Part shown: positions 39,481 to 52,834 of the stretch, in pieces | Layout: each line of letters begins with the position of its first letter | Numbering within the stretch: position 1 is the stretch's first letter | Source of the DNA: Syngnathus acus | Taxonomy: Eukaryota > Chordata > Actinopteri > Syngnathiformes > Syngnathidae | Assembly: GCF_901709675.1 (NCBI RefSeq) | Contig: NC_051104.1 | Location: 4,323,501-4,387,500 of the forward strand | Direction: 5' to 3' | Length of the DNA stretch: 64,000 bases | Program-made: the position numbers and the translations under genes | Notes under the pieces: model-generated | What the model was told of the DNA's origin: nothing | Databases searched by the model: none | What the model saw: the letters and a program-made list of their open reading frames with translations, nothing else

Positions 39481-42400
39481 GGTGACCCGTGCGGCTTATC
39501 CGAAAACCCACTTAGTCCCGCTTCCTGGTGTAACCTTCATTAAAATGTTACACACACGACTTATTTACAAAGCGTCGGAGCGAAACGTAGAATCTCTGCG
39601 GGGAAGAAACTTTCAATCCCATCTGTCAGCAGATGAAATTGCATTGGTGACAAGAGGCGAAATATCAATCAGAAGTAATTTCTTCCCACCGCCTTGGCTG
39701 TCAAAGCTGCAGGAGAAAGTTGACCCTCTGTCATTATACATTTGTTTAGCCTCTACATCATCCGCTACACCGACTACAAAACACTCTTGAGATGTTGTGG
39801 CGTGGGAATATAAAGCAGCTGAGGTCATTTGTGTGACATGCTCAGTGTTGCTCAAAAATGCCAAGTGAGGATATATTGATTGCTTCTTATATTAATCATA
39901 TAAGAGCAATAGTAAAGTCCACCATCAACATCCCTAACAGACAGCTATCGCCAATAATAGTGCTTCTATCAGCAGGTTGGGGCCCAGAGAGCCTTGGGAG
40001 TCCCGTCAAGGATTTAACTGATTGGTATTACTGGTTCCAGTAGAATGAATGTCACTGCAGTCAACACAGTCTATGTATGTGTCTCACATGTCAGACTTCA
40101 TCCAACCCCAGTGTCGCCTGCAGACAAAAACACCGAAGCGTCTCTGAAATGATTCCTTCAACCCACACACCTTTGCAAAACACTGCAGCGATGGGGATGT
40201 TTGAATAGAAATGTCAGGTCATTAATAACTATTATCACAGCCTTATTGCATTTTCTATACCCAAGGCAGAGGAAACACGGTTTACTTGAATAGATTTGTT
40301 TCGAACTGGTGAAGCTGAAGGCTGGTATATGGGTCCAGGTGATAAGAATGACATTTGGAGGTAAAAGTCAAGTACAGATGCCAGAGGGACTGCACTTTTC
40401 CAAGTAAGATAGTAATTCTGCAAATGTGAAATGAGATGGTGAGCTCCCGTGCTCATTTACACTTGTGTCCACTGTATCTGCTTTCATGGCGACAGCCCTC
40501 AGGTTGCGTATCTGTTCATCACTCTCTCCGAGATATCCGCGAGTTGAGAACCCATCTGGGGGCTTCCTCTGGAGCCTCTTGAGAGGGCCACAAAGGCTTC
40601 TAATTATCCCTGACCTTCTGGTTCTCCCACAGCTTGCCTCCCTCCCAGGGCCCCTGTGGCTCGCACAGGACTGCCTTCTCCTCATGGGTTCCACATCTTC
40701 AGTTTGCCCCCATCTCACCACCGAAATAACCCTTCAGCTTGGCCCCGGACGCTAATTGCTGCCGTTAAATAGACAGAAGGTTTTTGGTGCAATGCAAGGT
40801 CAGTCGAGAAGAAGAGCTCGACAATGTCTGCTCCTTTGTTGTTGTGTTGGTTGAAAATGAAAAAGTTACATTCAAGGACAAAGAAAACAGTCGTAAAAAT
40901 AGTAAACAAAAAAAAAGTTTACTTAATTATTAGCAGATGATGGATGAGTTTGGAACATTGAGCTTAAGCTGTGTTTTTATTTTATTATTTATTCATGGTC
41001 ATGCATGAATTAAAAAAAATAAAAAAAATCCAAACACACAAACCCTGTTCCGGAAAAGTATCACTTTCTAAAAAGCATCCTTATTGACCCAAAAACAGAG
41101 ATTACTTGTGTAGTCACTCTAATTTTCTTTTTACGACATGAGAGGGCCATAAACCTTTGGAAATGATAGCGTTTCCACCTGCCGCAAACCACCAACCATC
41201 TGGGACTTTTCTCTCTTTTTCATTACACATCATTGCAGTAGATCAACATGTCCAGTGAGTAACCTGACCAAAACACATTGCCTTGGAAACTGCAATTATC
41301 TGCGTCCTAATGCGGGAGAATCGAAATAGACATCAGTAAAAAAAAAAGGGGCTGACACTATAAAGCATGTCAGTTAATATCAGTGAGTCAGAGCCATGTT
41401 GTAAATCATGACTCCGCTGCTGCACTCCGTCTCTTGCTGCTCGCTAAGAAAAGAGTTACCAAGGAAACCGTGAATTAAATAAATCGAGTGTCTTGACAGG
41501 TGCTTTGAACCAGATATGACCATGCAACACTGCTGATATCCTATTTATAATCAAAACGCTAATAATTACTGAAATAAGAATTGTTACAACCCTGGACACC
41601 GGAAAAATCTCACAGCTAAATAATCACATTTTTAAGATTTATCTGCTAACATTAACCTTGAATCCTATCGGTGAACAAAAGCTCACTGTCAAGCTGAATC
41701 GGAATTAAAAATGGCGTTTTCGAGCACAAACGGTACGGATTGAATTGACCTTGACTCACATGAACCTTTTTTCTTGTTAAGCTTTGGAAGAGCAATATGA
41801 ACATTTTAAACAACTAAACGTCTCTGTCACGGTCTTCCTCCTCTGTTAAACTAGTGTGTGTGTTTTATCAGTGTGAAAGTGTTTATTTTATCCTTGTTAT
41901 GCATGTTTATTCTACAATTACAAGAGAACCACACAACACCAAATTCCCCGCTTCATCCATTATGTATCAGGTGATGTCCTAACTGCTCGGAAACGGGCCT
42001 TAAACAACTGGCGACGTCTTGGCGAGAAAAGCGAGTACCCATATGACAAGGATTGGGGAGCCGTGGCAGAACAAAGCTGCTCAAATATTGATCAGCGGCG
42101 GCGTCTTTGAGGTGTTTAGTCTCAGCCAGACAGCCGCCCGTGGGACTTGGTGGTGGGTTTTAAAGGCTATGCAACCAAAAGTGTAAGTGCAGGCAAGCTT
42201 GGTGCGCTTGATCCACCTTCTGCTGTTGATTCAGGTGGAACAGAAGAACACAAGTCCGCAGAGGGAGGAGCGCATCAGCAGAACCGCAGCATTGATCAGT
42301 GAAGATCTATTGGATACACATGTATGGTATGCTGTATTTTTTTTCCGTAAATTGGAGGCTATCCAACATATATTAGTTTATTTTGCAAAACAACATTTTT

Positions 42401-42560
42401 GAATTTACGATGTTTTGTTTTAAGTATGGCCGTTTCGTTGTCATATTTTTATGACTTGGTTTCGATTAGATTTGTGTTGGTAAATTGCCTTGAATCAAAC
42501 GAATGTTTTGCTTATCATTTGCCAAGATATAGATGGAGCAACATGGTTGATTCCATTTCA

Positions 42561-42631
42561 TTAACTCATTCACTGCCAACCCAATTAATATCTTTGACGT
42601 CTATAACCGTCAATGGCACTGAATGAGTTAA
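42561..42631. mobile_element. short palindromic MITE-like element
   Basis: The ends TTAACTCATTCACTGCCA (42561-42578) and TGGCACTGAATGAGTTAA (42614-42631) are inverted repeats matching at 17 of 18 positions around a 35-bp centre containing GACGTCTATAACCGTCAATG. This wording matches a widespread teleost foldback element. It is 71 bp and non-coding. Confidence 0.75.
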
Positions 42632-42892
42632 ATTGTGTACTCTTAATTATTATTTTCATTTGATTTTGCAAAGGGTGGGTGTAACATACACTGGTCACAT
42701 CACCCATAAACCTAAAATAATTACTAAGAATTATCATTTTGTTCCACATTTGAAATGCCTACAAATGGGAGCTTGTTTTTTGAAGCTTGAACATGATTCG
42801 GTGACAAATATTATCAGGAAAAGGGCGGAAAATGAAAGTACTTGCTTGGCTCCCCTGTTCATCTGGCTGTTTTCTAATTAAACTCAACTTTT

Positions 42893-43380
42893 TTGATGAG
42901 CCCCCAACTTCTACTTCACCTAGCTAAGCTGCCAAAACCACTCTGCCTTTCTACCCGTGCTCTCCGAGCTGATTTGGACGTCCGCCACCGATTCCCTGCA
43001 TGTCGACACAGCATCAGGTGAATTTCCACTCATTCCATGCCCATTTCAAATTTCCATCCTCGCTACCGCAGGCTGCTGACGGGAGACGGCTGGCCAAACA
43101 TCTCCGCTGTGCCAGATTCCCGACACAAGCTGCAGATGCACACAGTGACACAGGGTCCCTTCACCCTGCTGGCACAAGTCCCCGCCTGGCCATCTGGTGC
43201 TTGAGGAACAGGTGCCAGTCACTCCTCACGCCTGCCCTCCTATCTTCCTGAAAGACACAGCCTTCCAACACTAAGGTCCCTTGCACCAGCTTCACAGCTC
43301 CTCACCACATTTCTGCCAACGCACTTATCTCCTGCTGGGGACACTGCCCACATAACACCAGAGAGCCAGCGTGTTAGTTG
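42893..43380. other. strongly C-rich, G-poor segment of unknown origin
   Basis: Over about 490 bases C far exceeds G on the plus strand (in 43261-43320 roughly 26 C to 6 G by eye), unlike its AT-rich neighbours. The 83-codon frame at 43000-43251 has no recognisable domain. It may be a decayed retroposon or a transcribed sequence; I do not recognise it. Confidence 0.4.
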
Positions 43381-44379
43381 TTCAGAATCAGCTCACATGC
43401 ACAATGGGTAGCCGAGCTGGAATATTCTGAATAACCTGCTCTCAGCTTGCCTTGTTTTGGCTACTCCTGAAAAAGACATCGATTGAATGCACAATCACTC
43501 ACATTCATCCGATTATTGAAAAGGAATAAATTTATTGGCGGGGAAGATGGGCCCGCATGGAACAAACTCGACTGGGAGTATCAGCTCAAGTTTTGCAGCT
43601 TGTATGGAGAAACTAGAAATGAGTAGAAAATGGCCATTAATTTGAAATAATTGTAATTAGGTTTTTCTTTCAAATAATCATAAGTGCAGATATTCTTGAC
43701 TCATTAATTTACTATGTAAATATATATCAGTCACAGTCATCAAAAGGTTAAATTAGGGAGCCTGTTTCGCAACACATCGGCGCTCTTATCTGGAACTTCC
43801 TAAATACTTCCAGAGGCTCCCATTTGCTCCGCCGTCACGGTTAAATCTTAAACTTGCGGGAGAGTGTAACTCAACCCCTACTGGGTTTTATTTCTATTTG
43901 ATGTGTTTTCGATTGATTTAGTTTGTGTTCTTAATATAGGCTTTACACCTGGACCAAATATCTTGGAACTCTGTATGTGTGATGGATATTTTGGCTTTAA
44001 CACACATTCTTCTCAGCAGAATATGCTGCTCTTCCAACATCATCTTCTATATGCACTTAAGTAGCTCTTCAAAGATCCCCCCTTGTATTCCAGCAACGTG
44101 ATAAATGCCACCATTTCCCCCTCCATCTCTTTGATAAGGATGAGCACAGATGAAAGAAAATCTAACAGAGGGATGCATTTGCCGTTTGATATCCGCCACA
44201 TGGAAAGGACAATCGAGGTGCAGAGGGACGACTGAATAGAAAGATGCCAAATGTTTTAAGCACAAATGCAACACTTCAGTTATTTGTACCACTGATGTCT
44301 GCACTCGGGATTTCTCTATGAAGAGAGTGAATCATTGTGGTACGATAGTTTGGAGTAGAGAGTAATCATTCCTCAATTA

Positions 44380-44624
44380 CCGTAATTTCCAGACTATAAA
44401 CCGCACCTGAATATAAGGTTAGCTAAAATTAGGGGAAAATCCTGTTTTGTTCATCTATAAGCCACACCGTTCTCAATTCTATTACATATATTACCAAAAC
44501 TAATCCTTTTACAATATTATAAAAATCATAAAAAAATCTATAGATAAGCCGAACTGGACTATAAGCCAAAGTTCAAAGCTTGTGCAAAAAGTAGAGGCTT
44601 TTGTCCTGTACGTTTGGTGCACGG
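44380..44624. mobile_element. degenerate MITE-family copy
   Basis: The left end CCGTAATTTCCAGACTATAA is clear. The right end decays to GTTTGGTGCACGG. Internal blocks such as GGACTATAAGCC and GTGCAAAAAGTAGAGGCTT also occur in the 3.6-kb copy (GTGCAAAAAGTAGAGTCTT), so these two form a subfamily. Confidence 0.7.
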
Positions 44625-46827
44625 TAAGTTTAGAGTCTAACACTCTACGATTCAAATATCGCTAGAAGTCACCGTTGGCGAGTCAGTTGATGTCTAGGGT
44701 TCACCGTTTCTTTTTATATTAAAAATAATTTCGTTTATACGTGCATATTTGTATACTTGTGTGCGCGAGTATACATATACAGTATACCTGAATTATGATG
44801 GGGTTTTTTTCTGCAGGAAGGACGATCACAATTCTAATTTAAATGCGATTTAGTGAAGGGAAAATATCATAAATAAAATGATTTGACTGTGTATACTTTC
44901 TGCCCTTGGCCAATGATTGCAAGCCTAACAGCTATTAGAGTCACCTAAGTGTTTTATTCTTGGAGATTACCTGCACTATCATTTTGCATCCTTATTATAC
45001 CGTATGCATGGGAAAAAAAAACAAAAAACATACTCAGCAATCAGCTCTTGATCTCGGCAAAAGCCAATTTGCTCGTTGTTTTGCTTCTGCCGCATATCAA
45101 CTAAGACGGGAGTCACTTTGGTTTTCCATTTTGATCATCAGCACCAGTCAAGAACTCTTGATTGTGCCCAGCGAGTGAGTCATTTTCAATCATGATATGA
45201 GACTCGTACAGTATCTGTCATGAATAAACATGGCCAATAACAGCACCCCCTTCCCTCATATTGTTATAATTCTCACCTGCTGTATTAAAATGCATAATCT
45301 TTTCACAATTGCAGCCTGAGTGTGGTCTATTGTATCAACAATATCATAGCAAGCAACAAAGACCTAATTAGTACCTGCCTAGATATGATGAGGAATAATT
45401 AGCGGAATCATGGAGAGTCACTGACAGCAGTCTTACAAGCGGCACACGAGGGCCTATGAATGAAACAAAAATAAAATCACCAAATATTGTAAGGAAAGGA
45501 AGATAAAAAGTGTCATCCCATGATTGGGTGTGGTTGGCTTTTCCAAAGCTGACGTGGTCACCATGACATCTTCGCAGATGATGTAAAAAGGAAGCGAGAC
45601 TTGTAATCAACAAGCCAGTGCTGGTTAAAATGACACATTTTGTTTTTCATGCAGTTCCAGCAAATAAAATGGCCTCATTAAACAGGCGTCTTTGTGGCTC
45701 GATTAGAGGAGTGGAAAGGAGAAAGTAAGGCAGACAATATGTCTTCCTTGTTATTTAATGTTACGTCATTAATCCGAGTGGTAATAGTAATTTTGGTATT
45801 GCTAATAAATCATATGAAATTTACTCGGTTTTCTGCGTAGCGCCATAACTATTTTTGCATGTGTGTGTCAACACAAACATTCGTGACACACCTAATAAAT
45901 ACCATTGGCCGCCTGATCACATGGGCCAACGTAATCCGAGCACATGACAGTTCCCTCATCCGAAACAATAATAGACACAATTTTATGTTGAGCCTGATTT
46001 GTTATTATCAAGATGTAATATATTTAACCAGTGCTTATTTGTATGCTAACATTAACTTTTTTTCTCTTTCTGTTTATAGCCCCTTGGTCATTAACGTGCT
46101 TACTCATTTGCACATTTTGATGAGTTTACCCCGCAGCTGTCTTCAGGCCCGTTGTGAAAGTATGTGTTGAACTTGTTAATTTTACTCATGCGCAAACATT
46201 GTGTGAAATGACTTTTAAGAGGCTTTCAAAAATGGCTGCTTTTATGTGTTTGTGTTTACTCCTAAAATAGTGAAGATTGCTATCGGCTTGCGAATGCTTT
46301 CTGGTTTGTCCCCGCTTGATAAGAGAACCAATTGCACGTGTGTGCTTATGCTTGTTTGTAGAGCGAATTGGAAATAGAGAGAGAAAATGTAGAATGCAAC
46401 ACACAAAAAGATTGTTGTGGTAATAACATTTGAAATAAATATTTAAGGGAATCCATTGACAGCATAATTTTTTTTTTTTGCAAAAACATTTGAATACAGC
46501 GCATATATTTTCTCACCTTATTTAATTAAAGTTATTGGATATGTGCAAGAAAATATGAATTCTCAGCAATGGCTTCTCCCTCATATCGTTTCATGCAAAT
46601 GATCTGCTACAAGGCTCTCCGCAGAAAAAAAAAAAAAAGATGAAGGGGGAGCTCCAGCACAAATCCTGGTTGGCTAATCAAAAGATTTAGCAGAGCACTG
46701 AAGTCGAGGACTCACCATGATGCTGTACCAGTTGGAATAACGGAAATTTAAATTGAGTCCTGAGGGGTGAGCATGAAGAACTTTCTGATTGACACACGAC
46801 CCCGCTCATATATATATATATATAATA

Positions 46828-47237
46828 CCGTATTTTCCGGATTATAAAGCGCACCTAAAACCCTAAAATTTTCTCAAAAGCCGAAAATGCGCCTTATAGT
46901 CCGGTGCGCCTTATATATGGACCAAATTCCTAAATTTAAACTGGCCCGAAGCATTGTGTCATGAAATCAATCATACGTGAGTGGCCCGAAGACTATGAAT
47001 CATGAATCAAAAAGACTATGGGTCATTATTTTGTGATTATAAAGTAATTTGTTGCATCTGAAGTTGAAATAAAAAAGATAAAATGGAGAATAATTTGATT
47101 TGGATTAAAAATCTGACATGATGCATTAATGGTGCGCCTTATAGTCTGGTGTGCCTTATATAAGGACAAAGTTTTAAAATGGGCCAGTCATTGAAGGTGC
47201 GCCTTATAGTCCAGTGCGCCTTATTGTCCGGAAAATC
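46828..47237. mobile_element. longer MITE-family copy, right end eroded
   Basis: The left end CCGTATTTTCCGGATTATAA follows a TA run. The right end reads GCGCCTTATTGTCCGGAAAA and then loses the expected final bases. Both halves share sequence with the 27311-27552 element in opposite orientation, for example the TTTTCTCAAAAGCCGA and GTTTTAAAATGGGCCA blocks. The middle (about 46930-47130) is unique to this copy. At about 410 bp it may be closer to the ancestral length. No transposase frame is visible. Confidence 0.8.
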
Positions 47238-48383
47238 CTCATCCACAGAGGAAATGATCTTCCACACGTGTTAGATCAGCTCCTGTTGCAGCTTGTTTAC
47301 ACTATCCAGACCACTTTGCACTTAGCTCCTCCACACAGAAGCCTGTTTGGCCACAGAGGCCAGGTGACAGATAAAGCTGGCGGACACTCCACATCCAGCG
47401 CTGTAACGTGGCTGACCTTAGTCAACACAGATAATCAGTGACTCATTCAGCCCACAAGCACAGGATCTGGGTTGTTCAGCAAGGTTATCTTCAACTAAAA
47501 GTGGAGTCTGGACCCTGCAGGCATGTGACAGGATGGCAAGCTTATGTGACCTTGTTAGGCTGTGACTCCATACAAACTCCAACAGTGCCCCTGGTTAAAG
47601 GTTAACACCCACAAATGATGAAAGAGGCTCTGTTGTTGCTGAGCTCTCTGGTGAGGAATATGTACATCCAAAAGCTTACAGCCCCCTCAAAAGTAGATAT
47701 AAATTATATGCCATTCTTTATATTATTAGATTATTTGACACTCATTTTGTTTACATATAAAAAAATCATTCCGCAATAAATCTGAAATAATTGGCATGAT
47801 TGTATTGCATCATACATCAACATGTGTCTCCAGAAAATTATTAATGTATAATAGACCAAAATAAAAAACTGTATTTAGCCGTAAAGCACAAGTACTGAGA
47901 TTTTTTTGCACGTCAACAACCTCCAGGCATTTCATTCCGGCTGAAATCCATGACTTGGTGAAGTGCAATATTTACCCAGCACAATGGACAACCTAACTCT
48001 TCTTTCACAGTGCTGCGTCCAAACGGAGCACTACAGATCCTATCTATTTGATTTTTCACAGTCCTAATATAACCTCTTCCACGCGAGGCTTTTTATTACC
48101 GCTCAGGGAGACAAGCTTTATTTGCAAGCTGTTTGCTGTAGCAAATGGTTATTGCACTGTGGCATTTCAATTGAGTGAGATATCAACGTATTGTGTCATT
48201 CACTGGACGGACGTGACTCCAATAGTAAAATAAAAATATTGAAGGAAGGATTTTATTAAAGGGAACGAATGATATGCTTTGACATGAAGAGAAATGTTCG
48301 ACAATGGACTGATCCAAACTCTGGTTCAGATGGTCACGATTGTTATCCAGCTTCTGCGGACCTTGCTAATTATCTGATCATTT

Positions 48384-48440
48384 AAATCGGGTGTATTGAA
48401 ACAGGACACCAGCCCTCGAGGACCGGAGTTGCCTACCCAT
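48384..48440. mobile_element. fragment of a fish DNA transposon (hAT-like end)
   Basis: The phrases AATCGGGTGTATTGAAACAG and CCCTCGAGGACCGGAGTTGC followed by a CCTACCCATGC end match a repeat I recognise from many teleost genomes. The usual middle part is missing. The hAT label is from memory of related repeats and is uncertain. Confidence 0.5.
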
Positions 48441-48517
48441 GCAATCGGCCTATTGCCAAACTGTCTGTTGATTTTCAATTTGCAATAGGCCTATTGCCAA
48501 ACTGTTGATTTTCAATT
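48440..48517 (+). repeat. two-copy tandem duplication, 41 and 37 bp
   Basis: Copy 1 (48440-48480) and copy 2 (48481-48517) share TGCAAT, GGCCTATTGCCAAACTGT and TTGATTTTCAATT. They differ by a CTGT insertion in copy 1 and small changes near CGGCC versus AGGCC. The second copy starts exactly where the first ends. Confidence 0.85.
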
Positions 48518-48773
48518 CTGCAACCATATGTAGAGTTTTTGTGAAAGCTCACGTTAAGTCTTTATTGGTTGAGATTATCCAGAAAGGCAAGTTATCCTTA
48601 GACCTAAGATGTCTCAAGAACCCCAAAAGCCAAATATTAGGTTTAGATAATGATTGCCTTAGCCAGTCAGGGACTTAACAAGCAATGTAGAGTTTCAAAT
48701 AGTGCTTGCATCAAGTGCGTCTTGCAAGGGGTGAGTGGCAAACAAGTCAAAGCAAGGCCAGTTTTTTAACTCG

Positions 48774-48785
48774 CCCCCCCCCCCC
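48774..48785. repeat. 12-base C homopolymer
   Basis: An uninterrupted C12 tract; a similar C12 lies at 24107-24118 and a G12 at 60780-60791. Confidence 0.95.
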
Positions 48786-51700
48786 ATAGATCAAATTACG
48801 ATCTTAAATAAAATGGAAACATGTTCTGCACTGTTTGGCTCTTCCTTCTCTGTCCGGCCCCAAGTGACTTCTTTCTTTAGTCTCTATCGTCTTTGTTTCT
48901 TTGCCTGTCTTCATTAAACTTGTCAAGTTGTTGCTGCAGAGGCTTTGCCAGCCTACTTCTTCTGCTTTACTGCTCTCATCAGCGTGCCCTTCAGTTGCCT
49001 GGAAACTGAGCGTGACGAAGACCTGAGGAGAGCGGCAACACCTGATGCCAGCTAAACATCAAACTGAGTTATATAAAGTGGACGAAAAGTTTCAGAAGCC
49101 AAATGAGATGGGTATGGAATGATTTTGATAAGTGCTGTTAGGATTGCATAGTAAACAACAACACTGATTGAAAAGATTTTTATTTGTATTATCTTGTTTT
49201 AGATTCTATAAAATACATTGTCGTAGCCACAGTTATTGTGAAAGCGCAATAGTAAATATTTGATTACACAAAATCTAAACTGGCTAAAAAAAAAAAATCT
49301 AGCTGCCAAAACATGATGTTCAGTACATTCGAAGGAATGCACAGCATGAGTTTTCTGAATGATCGACTTTATACCACCAGCAGTTAGTTATGTTCAACCA
49401 TAGTCGAGTTCACCACTTTTCTCTGTGTATTTGATATAAAATATTTATTAAAGCTCTTCTGTCATTTCGGTGTTAACCAAACAATCTCAGGAATGATGCA
49501 GCTGACTGCTTACTGTAATGAGAAATTAAATGACTATAATTTATTAATTAAATTGACACAAAAAAAAAGGTACGGTATGCTATGCATGCACAAACTGCTG
49601 ATTATTTATTTCTTCCGTGGATTGCCAAAAATGTTGATTGGGAATACACTAATCTACGATACCGAATGAATATTATTAAACTTTGATGAGGTCGCGGCTG
49701 TAGAAAAGGAGCAAACACTGGACTAAAGAGTAATCATTTTTCCTTCAGGAATTTTGTTTTCAAGAACCATGTTCCTGTTTCAAGTGTAAACATTCTGATA
49801 TGAAGTGGATGTAAACCTTATAATCAGTGCCAGATTTCCTGTCTTTGTGGATTCAAGCTCCCTTCTGGAAAGTGAGACTGTCCCACTTTTCCAAGAGTGA
49901 AAAGAATAATCTATCAAATCTCACATCACCAACTGCCTCTCGTCAATGCGTAACAAACATTAAAATGAGCTCTTCCCCCATCACTTTTGCAAAGCTGATT
50001 CGTACATCACTGCCGGGCGGCTTGTGATGTTAAATCAATATAAGGGGCATGTATTTGTACGTGGCTCCACGGCTACGGAGCTAATGACCCAACAAAACGG
50101 ATGGAGTGTCTGCTTAGCAGGCTGATGGGACAGCAGAGTGAGGAAATAAGGAAACAATGAGGCACCTATCTGAGAAGAGCACTCCGTCTTTTTGTGATGT
50201 GACGCTGATTGCAGTCACCGTGGATAATGTCTGTATATACCGTATGTGCATTGAGGGGCCCATTGTGAGACTTTGAGAGGTTGAAGAGACACTGACAGGG
50301 TGGACAAATCAGCAGGTCTCATTGGATGCATGCAAGTGAAACTAATTGAGAAGCTCAACAATCTTTGCATGACAATCTTAATTTGTTGTTGTATAACTGG
50401 TGGAAAGTAGAGAATGCACAAACTATGGCTTCTGATCACAATTGAAGTATTACAAAATAAAAAAAAAGCTCAATTCAATTATAATGTAATTATAAATCGG
50501 ACAACGTAACGAAATATCTGAGAGCTGACACATACCAGTAACTCAAAATCTGGCATCAGATCTGTATTAGACTCGGGCAAGGCTGGGGGTGTTTCACCAT
50601 TCAGCAGATAGTGTCTGTGTCCAATGGCAAATTAACATAACAGTTAACAAGAATTCAATGTGTTGGAACCAATGTGTGGTTTGTGTTTTGCGCTCTGGCC
50701 CATTTTTGAACATTCCCACAAACCTTGTGGCGATTGCACACAGCCATATGTCTAGTCTGTAGCTTCACAGACACTCCAATCCATTTAGCCTTTTCAAAGG
50801 ATGGCTACGAGCTTCAAACACTTTATAATTAACCATAAAATATGACTGGAGGAATTGTGGTGAGCTGTATGATTTTTTTTTGTCTGACATCCAAAACGGG
50901 CTTCTTGTTGAGTGATGTCATTCATTTTTAGAGCAAATTACAAAACCACGACTAACTAATGTGGCATTATTTTTATTAAGTAGAAAAGACTTTGATGCAG
51001 ATTTACCAAAATAACTTTTTGGTACCATAGTCTTTTTTTTTTTTTTTTTTTCTTAAAATATTTTTGTCCATTCCAGCTCTGCTCGCTCTCTCTACATTTC
51101 TTTGTCGTGCTGTCCGTCTCTATTTGTCTCTGTGGACACGTTGCTTTCTCTGAGGGCTGCACTCTGACACAGTGTAAAGAAATAAGTTTGCTCCTGCAGT
51201 GACAGCAGCACTTTGCAGTCGGGATAACAGCTCGGGATATTGACAGAGTTGAGGGAAAGGGTCACACTTAGTTGGCAGCAAGGCGGATAGGAAGCTTATT
51301 TGTCTAAGGTTACAAAATGGCATTAAAAGGCTTCAAATGAAGTGCTTATGTAGTAGCCGTCCTCACCTTTTTACCTTTGGAAACGGAGCGGGCCTGCTAT
51401 TTTGTAAAATTGCCAATTCTCGCTATTTTATCACATACCATTCTTCAACTAGAATAAAAATGAGAGAGATCAAGTCTAAACATGAACCCAGACTTGCCGA
51501 CCTAAACAATTCCATCCCACAGTATTTTTCCACAATACCTATTTTTATCGAAACAATTATTATTTTATTATATCAATGTTGGATTTGTTGCAGTACAAAG
51601 TCACTTGACTACACTTGGGTTAGCCAAGAAAAATCATTCCGGTTAAATAATCAGTGGACACAAGCAGCTCTTTAATGGAGATGCTGTCCATGAAAAAAGA

Positions 51701-52805
51701 CTTTGAGCTAAGTATGGAAGAAGGTCAAATTGAATTCATCTTTTCTTTCTTTGAAAAAACAAAATATTCCGATTGCTCGGAGAGATTCTGAAGAGATGAA
51801 TAAAACAATTCCAATTATTATAATTGAAGCTCGATTGACTCAAATTATTGCTCGCTGTGTTTTTTTTATTGCAAAATATCCTTATCGAAAGACACAATCG
51901 GAATGAAACCTTTAGAATGCTGAAACTGTAAAAATCTAAAATGACGTAACCGTATGACTCATTCAGAGGACAACGTTTCATTCTCTTTATTAATAACATT
52001 GACAGATCTTGTGATGCGACATACCACACTGCAACCACACTTCCGTTTTAAAAGTCTTCATCACACATCCGTTTTTCCTGCGTGCGAATCACATCCTGTT
52101 GGCAACCCCGCCTGTGAATAACGTAAGACCAAGTCATTATGTCCAGTAACTTTTGATGCTTTGTGTGTCTGCAGTCGCTCCATGACAACAGTTAGACCTT
52201 GTGATACCGAAGAAAAATGGAGAGAGAGAAAATGAGCAGAATATAAGACTTGGACAACAAATACAGTTCATGCAAGGACACTGGGTTAAAATAGTTTAGA
52301 AAATCGGTCGTTGACTGAATGCATAGAAATGATTGTGTAACGCTACTATACAACTCCTCTGGGATTTGTTTCAAGGCTCACATAATGTATATCCACCTAC
52401 ACAAACACTCTGACTGATTGAGGTACCGCCCACCCCTCCAGCAAGACTTTGACACAAAAGCCCAGCTTCTCATCTTCCTCGGTCGCCTGTCTCGCTGTTT
52501 CAGCTAATCTTGGGCATCGCAAGCATTGTTGGGATTTGCTCTTCTTAATTGCCGGGACTTTGGGGTCTCGATTTCAAACCTGTTTTGATCAGATGAAGGT
52601 GGATTGGTCGGAGGGGAGCTAGCTTGAGCACATGTTGGGGCAGTTCCTGTTATTTAACAAAGCATAGGTGACAAGATTGGTGATTAGTGCATTCGGTTAA
52701 ATTTTTTAAATTTTACTCCATCGCTTATGACAAATAGAAACATCACGAACCTTGTTGAAAAGCATTTGCAGGACATCTCTGTGGAATAATCCAGTCAACA
52801 TGAAG

Positions 52806-52834
52806 AATAGATATTATTGATCCCCCCGGGGAGC
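52806..52834 (-). mobile_element. possible retroposon 3' tail, minus orientation
   Basis: Read on the minus strand, the segment contains AGCTCCCCGGGGGGATCAAT, then AATATCTAT. This is close to the GGGGATCAATAAAGTATCTAT tail of fish retroposons. Confidence 0.4.

Larger units (their letters stand above)
27553..42560. other. gene desert, central part
   Basis: No exon or RNA gene is recognised. Repeat-free patches possibly under constraint are 28360-28640, 29640-29890, 30330-30470, 31800-32210, 35090-35720, 39100-39480, 40380-40780 and 42000-42300. Open frames up to 148 codons (35257-35703) lack domains. Two small retroposon-type fragments lie at 36.6 and 36.8 kb. Confidence 0.6.
42632..48383. 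other. gene desert with C-rich block and two MITE copies
   Basis: Apart from the C-rich segment (42893-43380) and the elements at 44380 and 46828, nothing is recognised. Open frames are at most 103 codons and without domains. Confidence 0.6.

Noticed and set aside
40465-40755. Possible exon (96-codon frame with TTCTCCCACAG inside)
   Set aside because: No protein similarity recognised and no paired donor making a sensible coding exon. More likely a non-coding patch.
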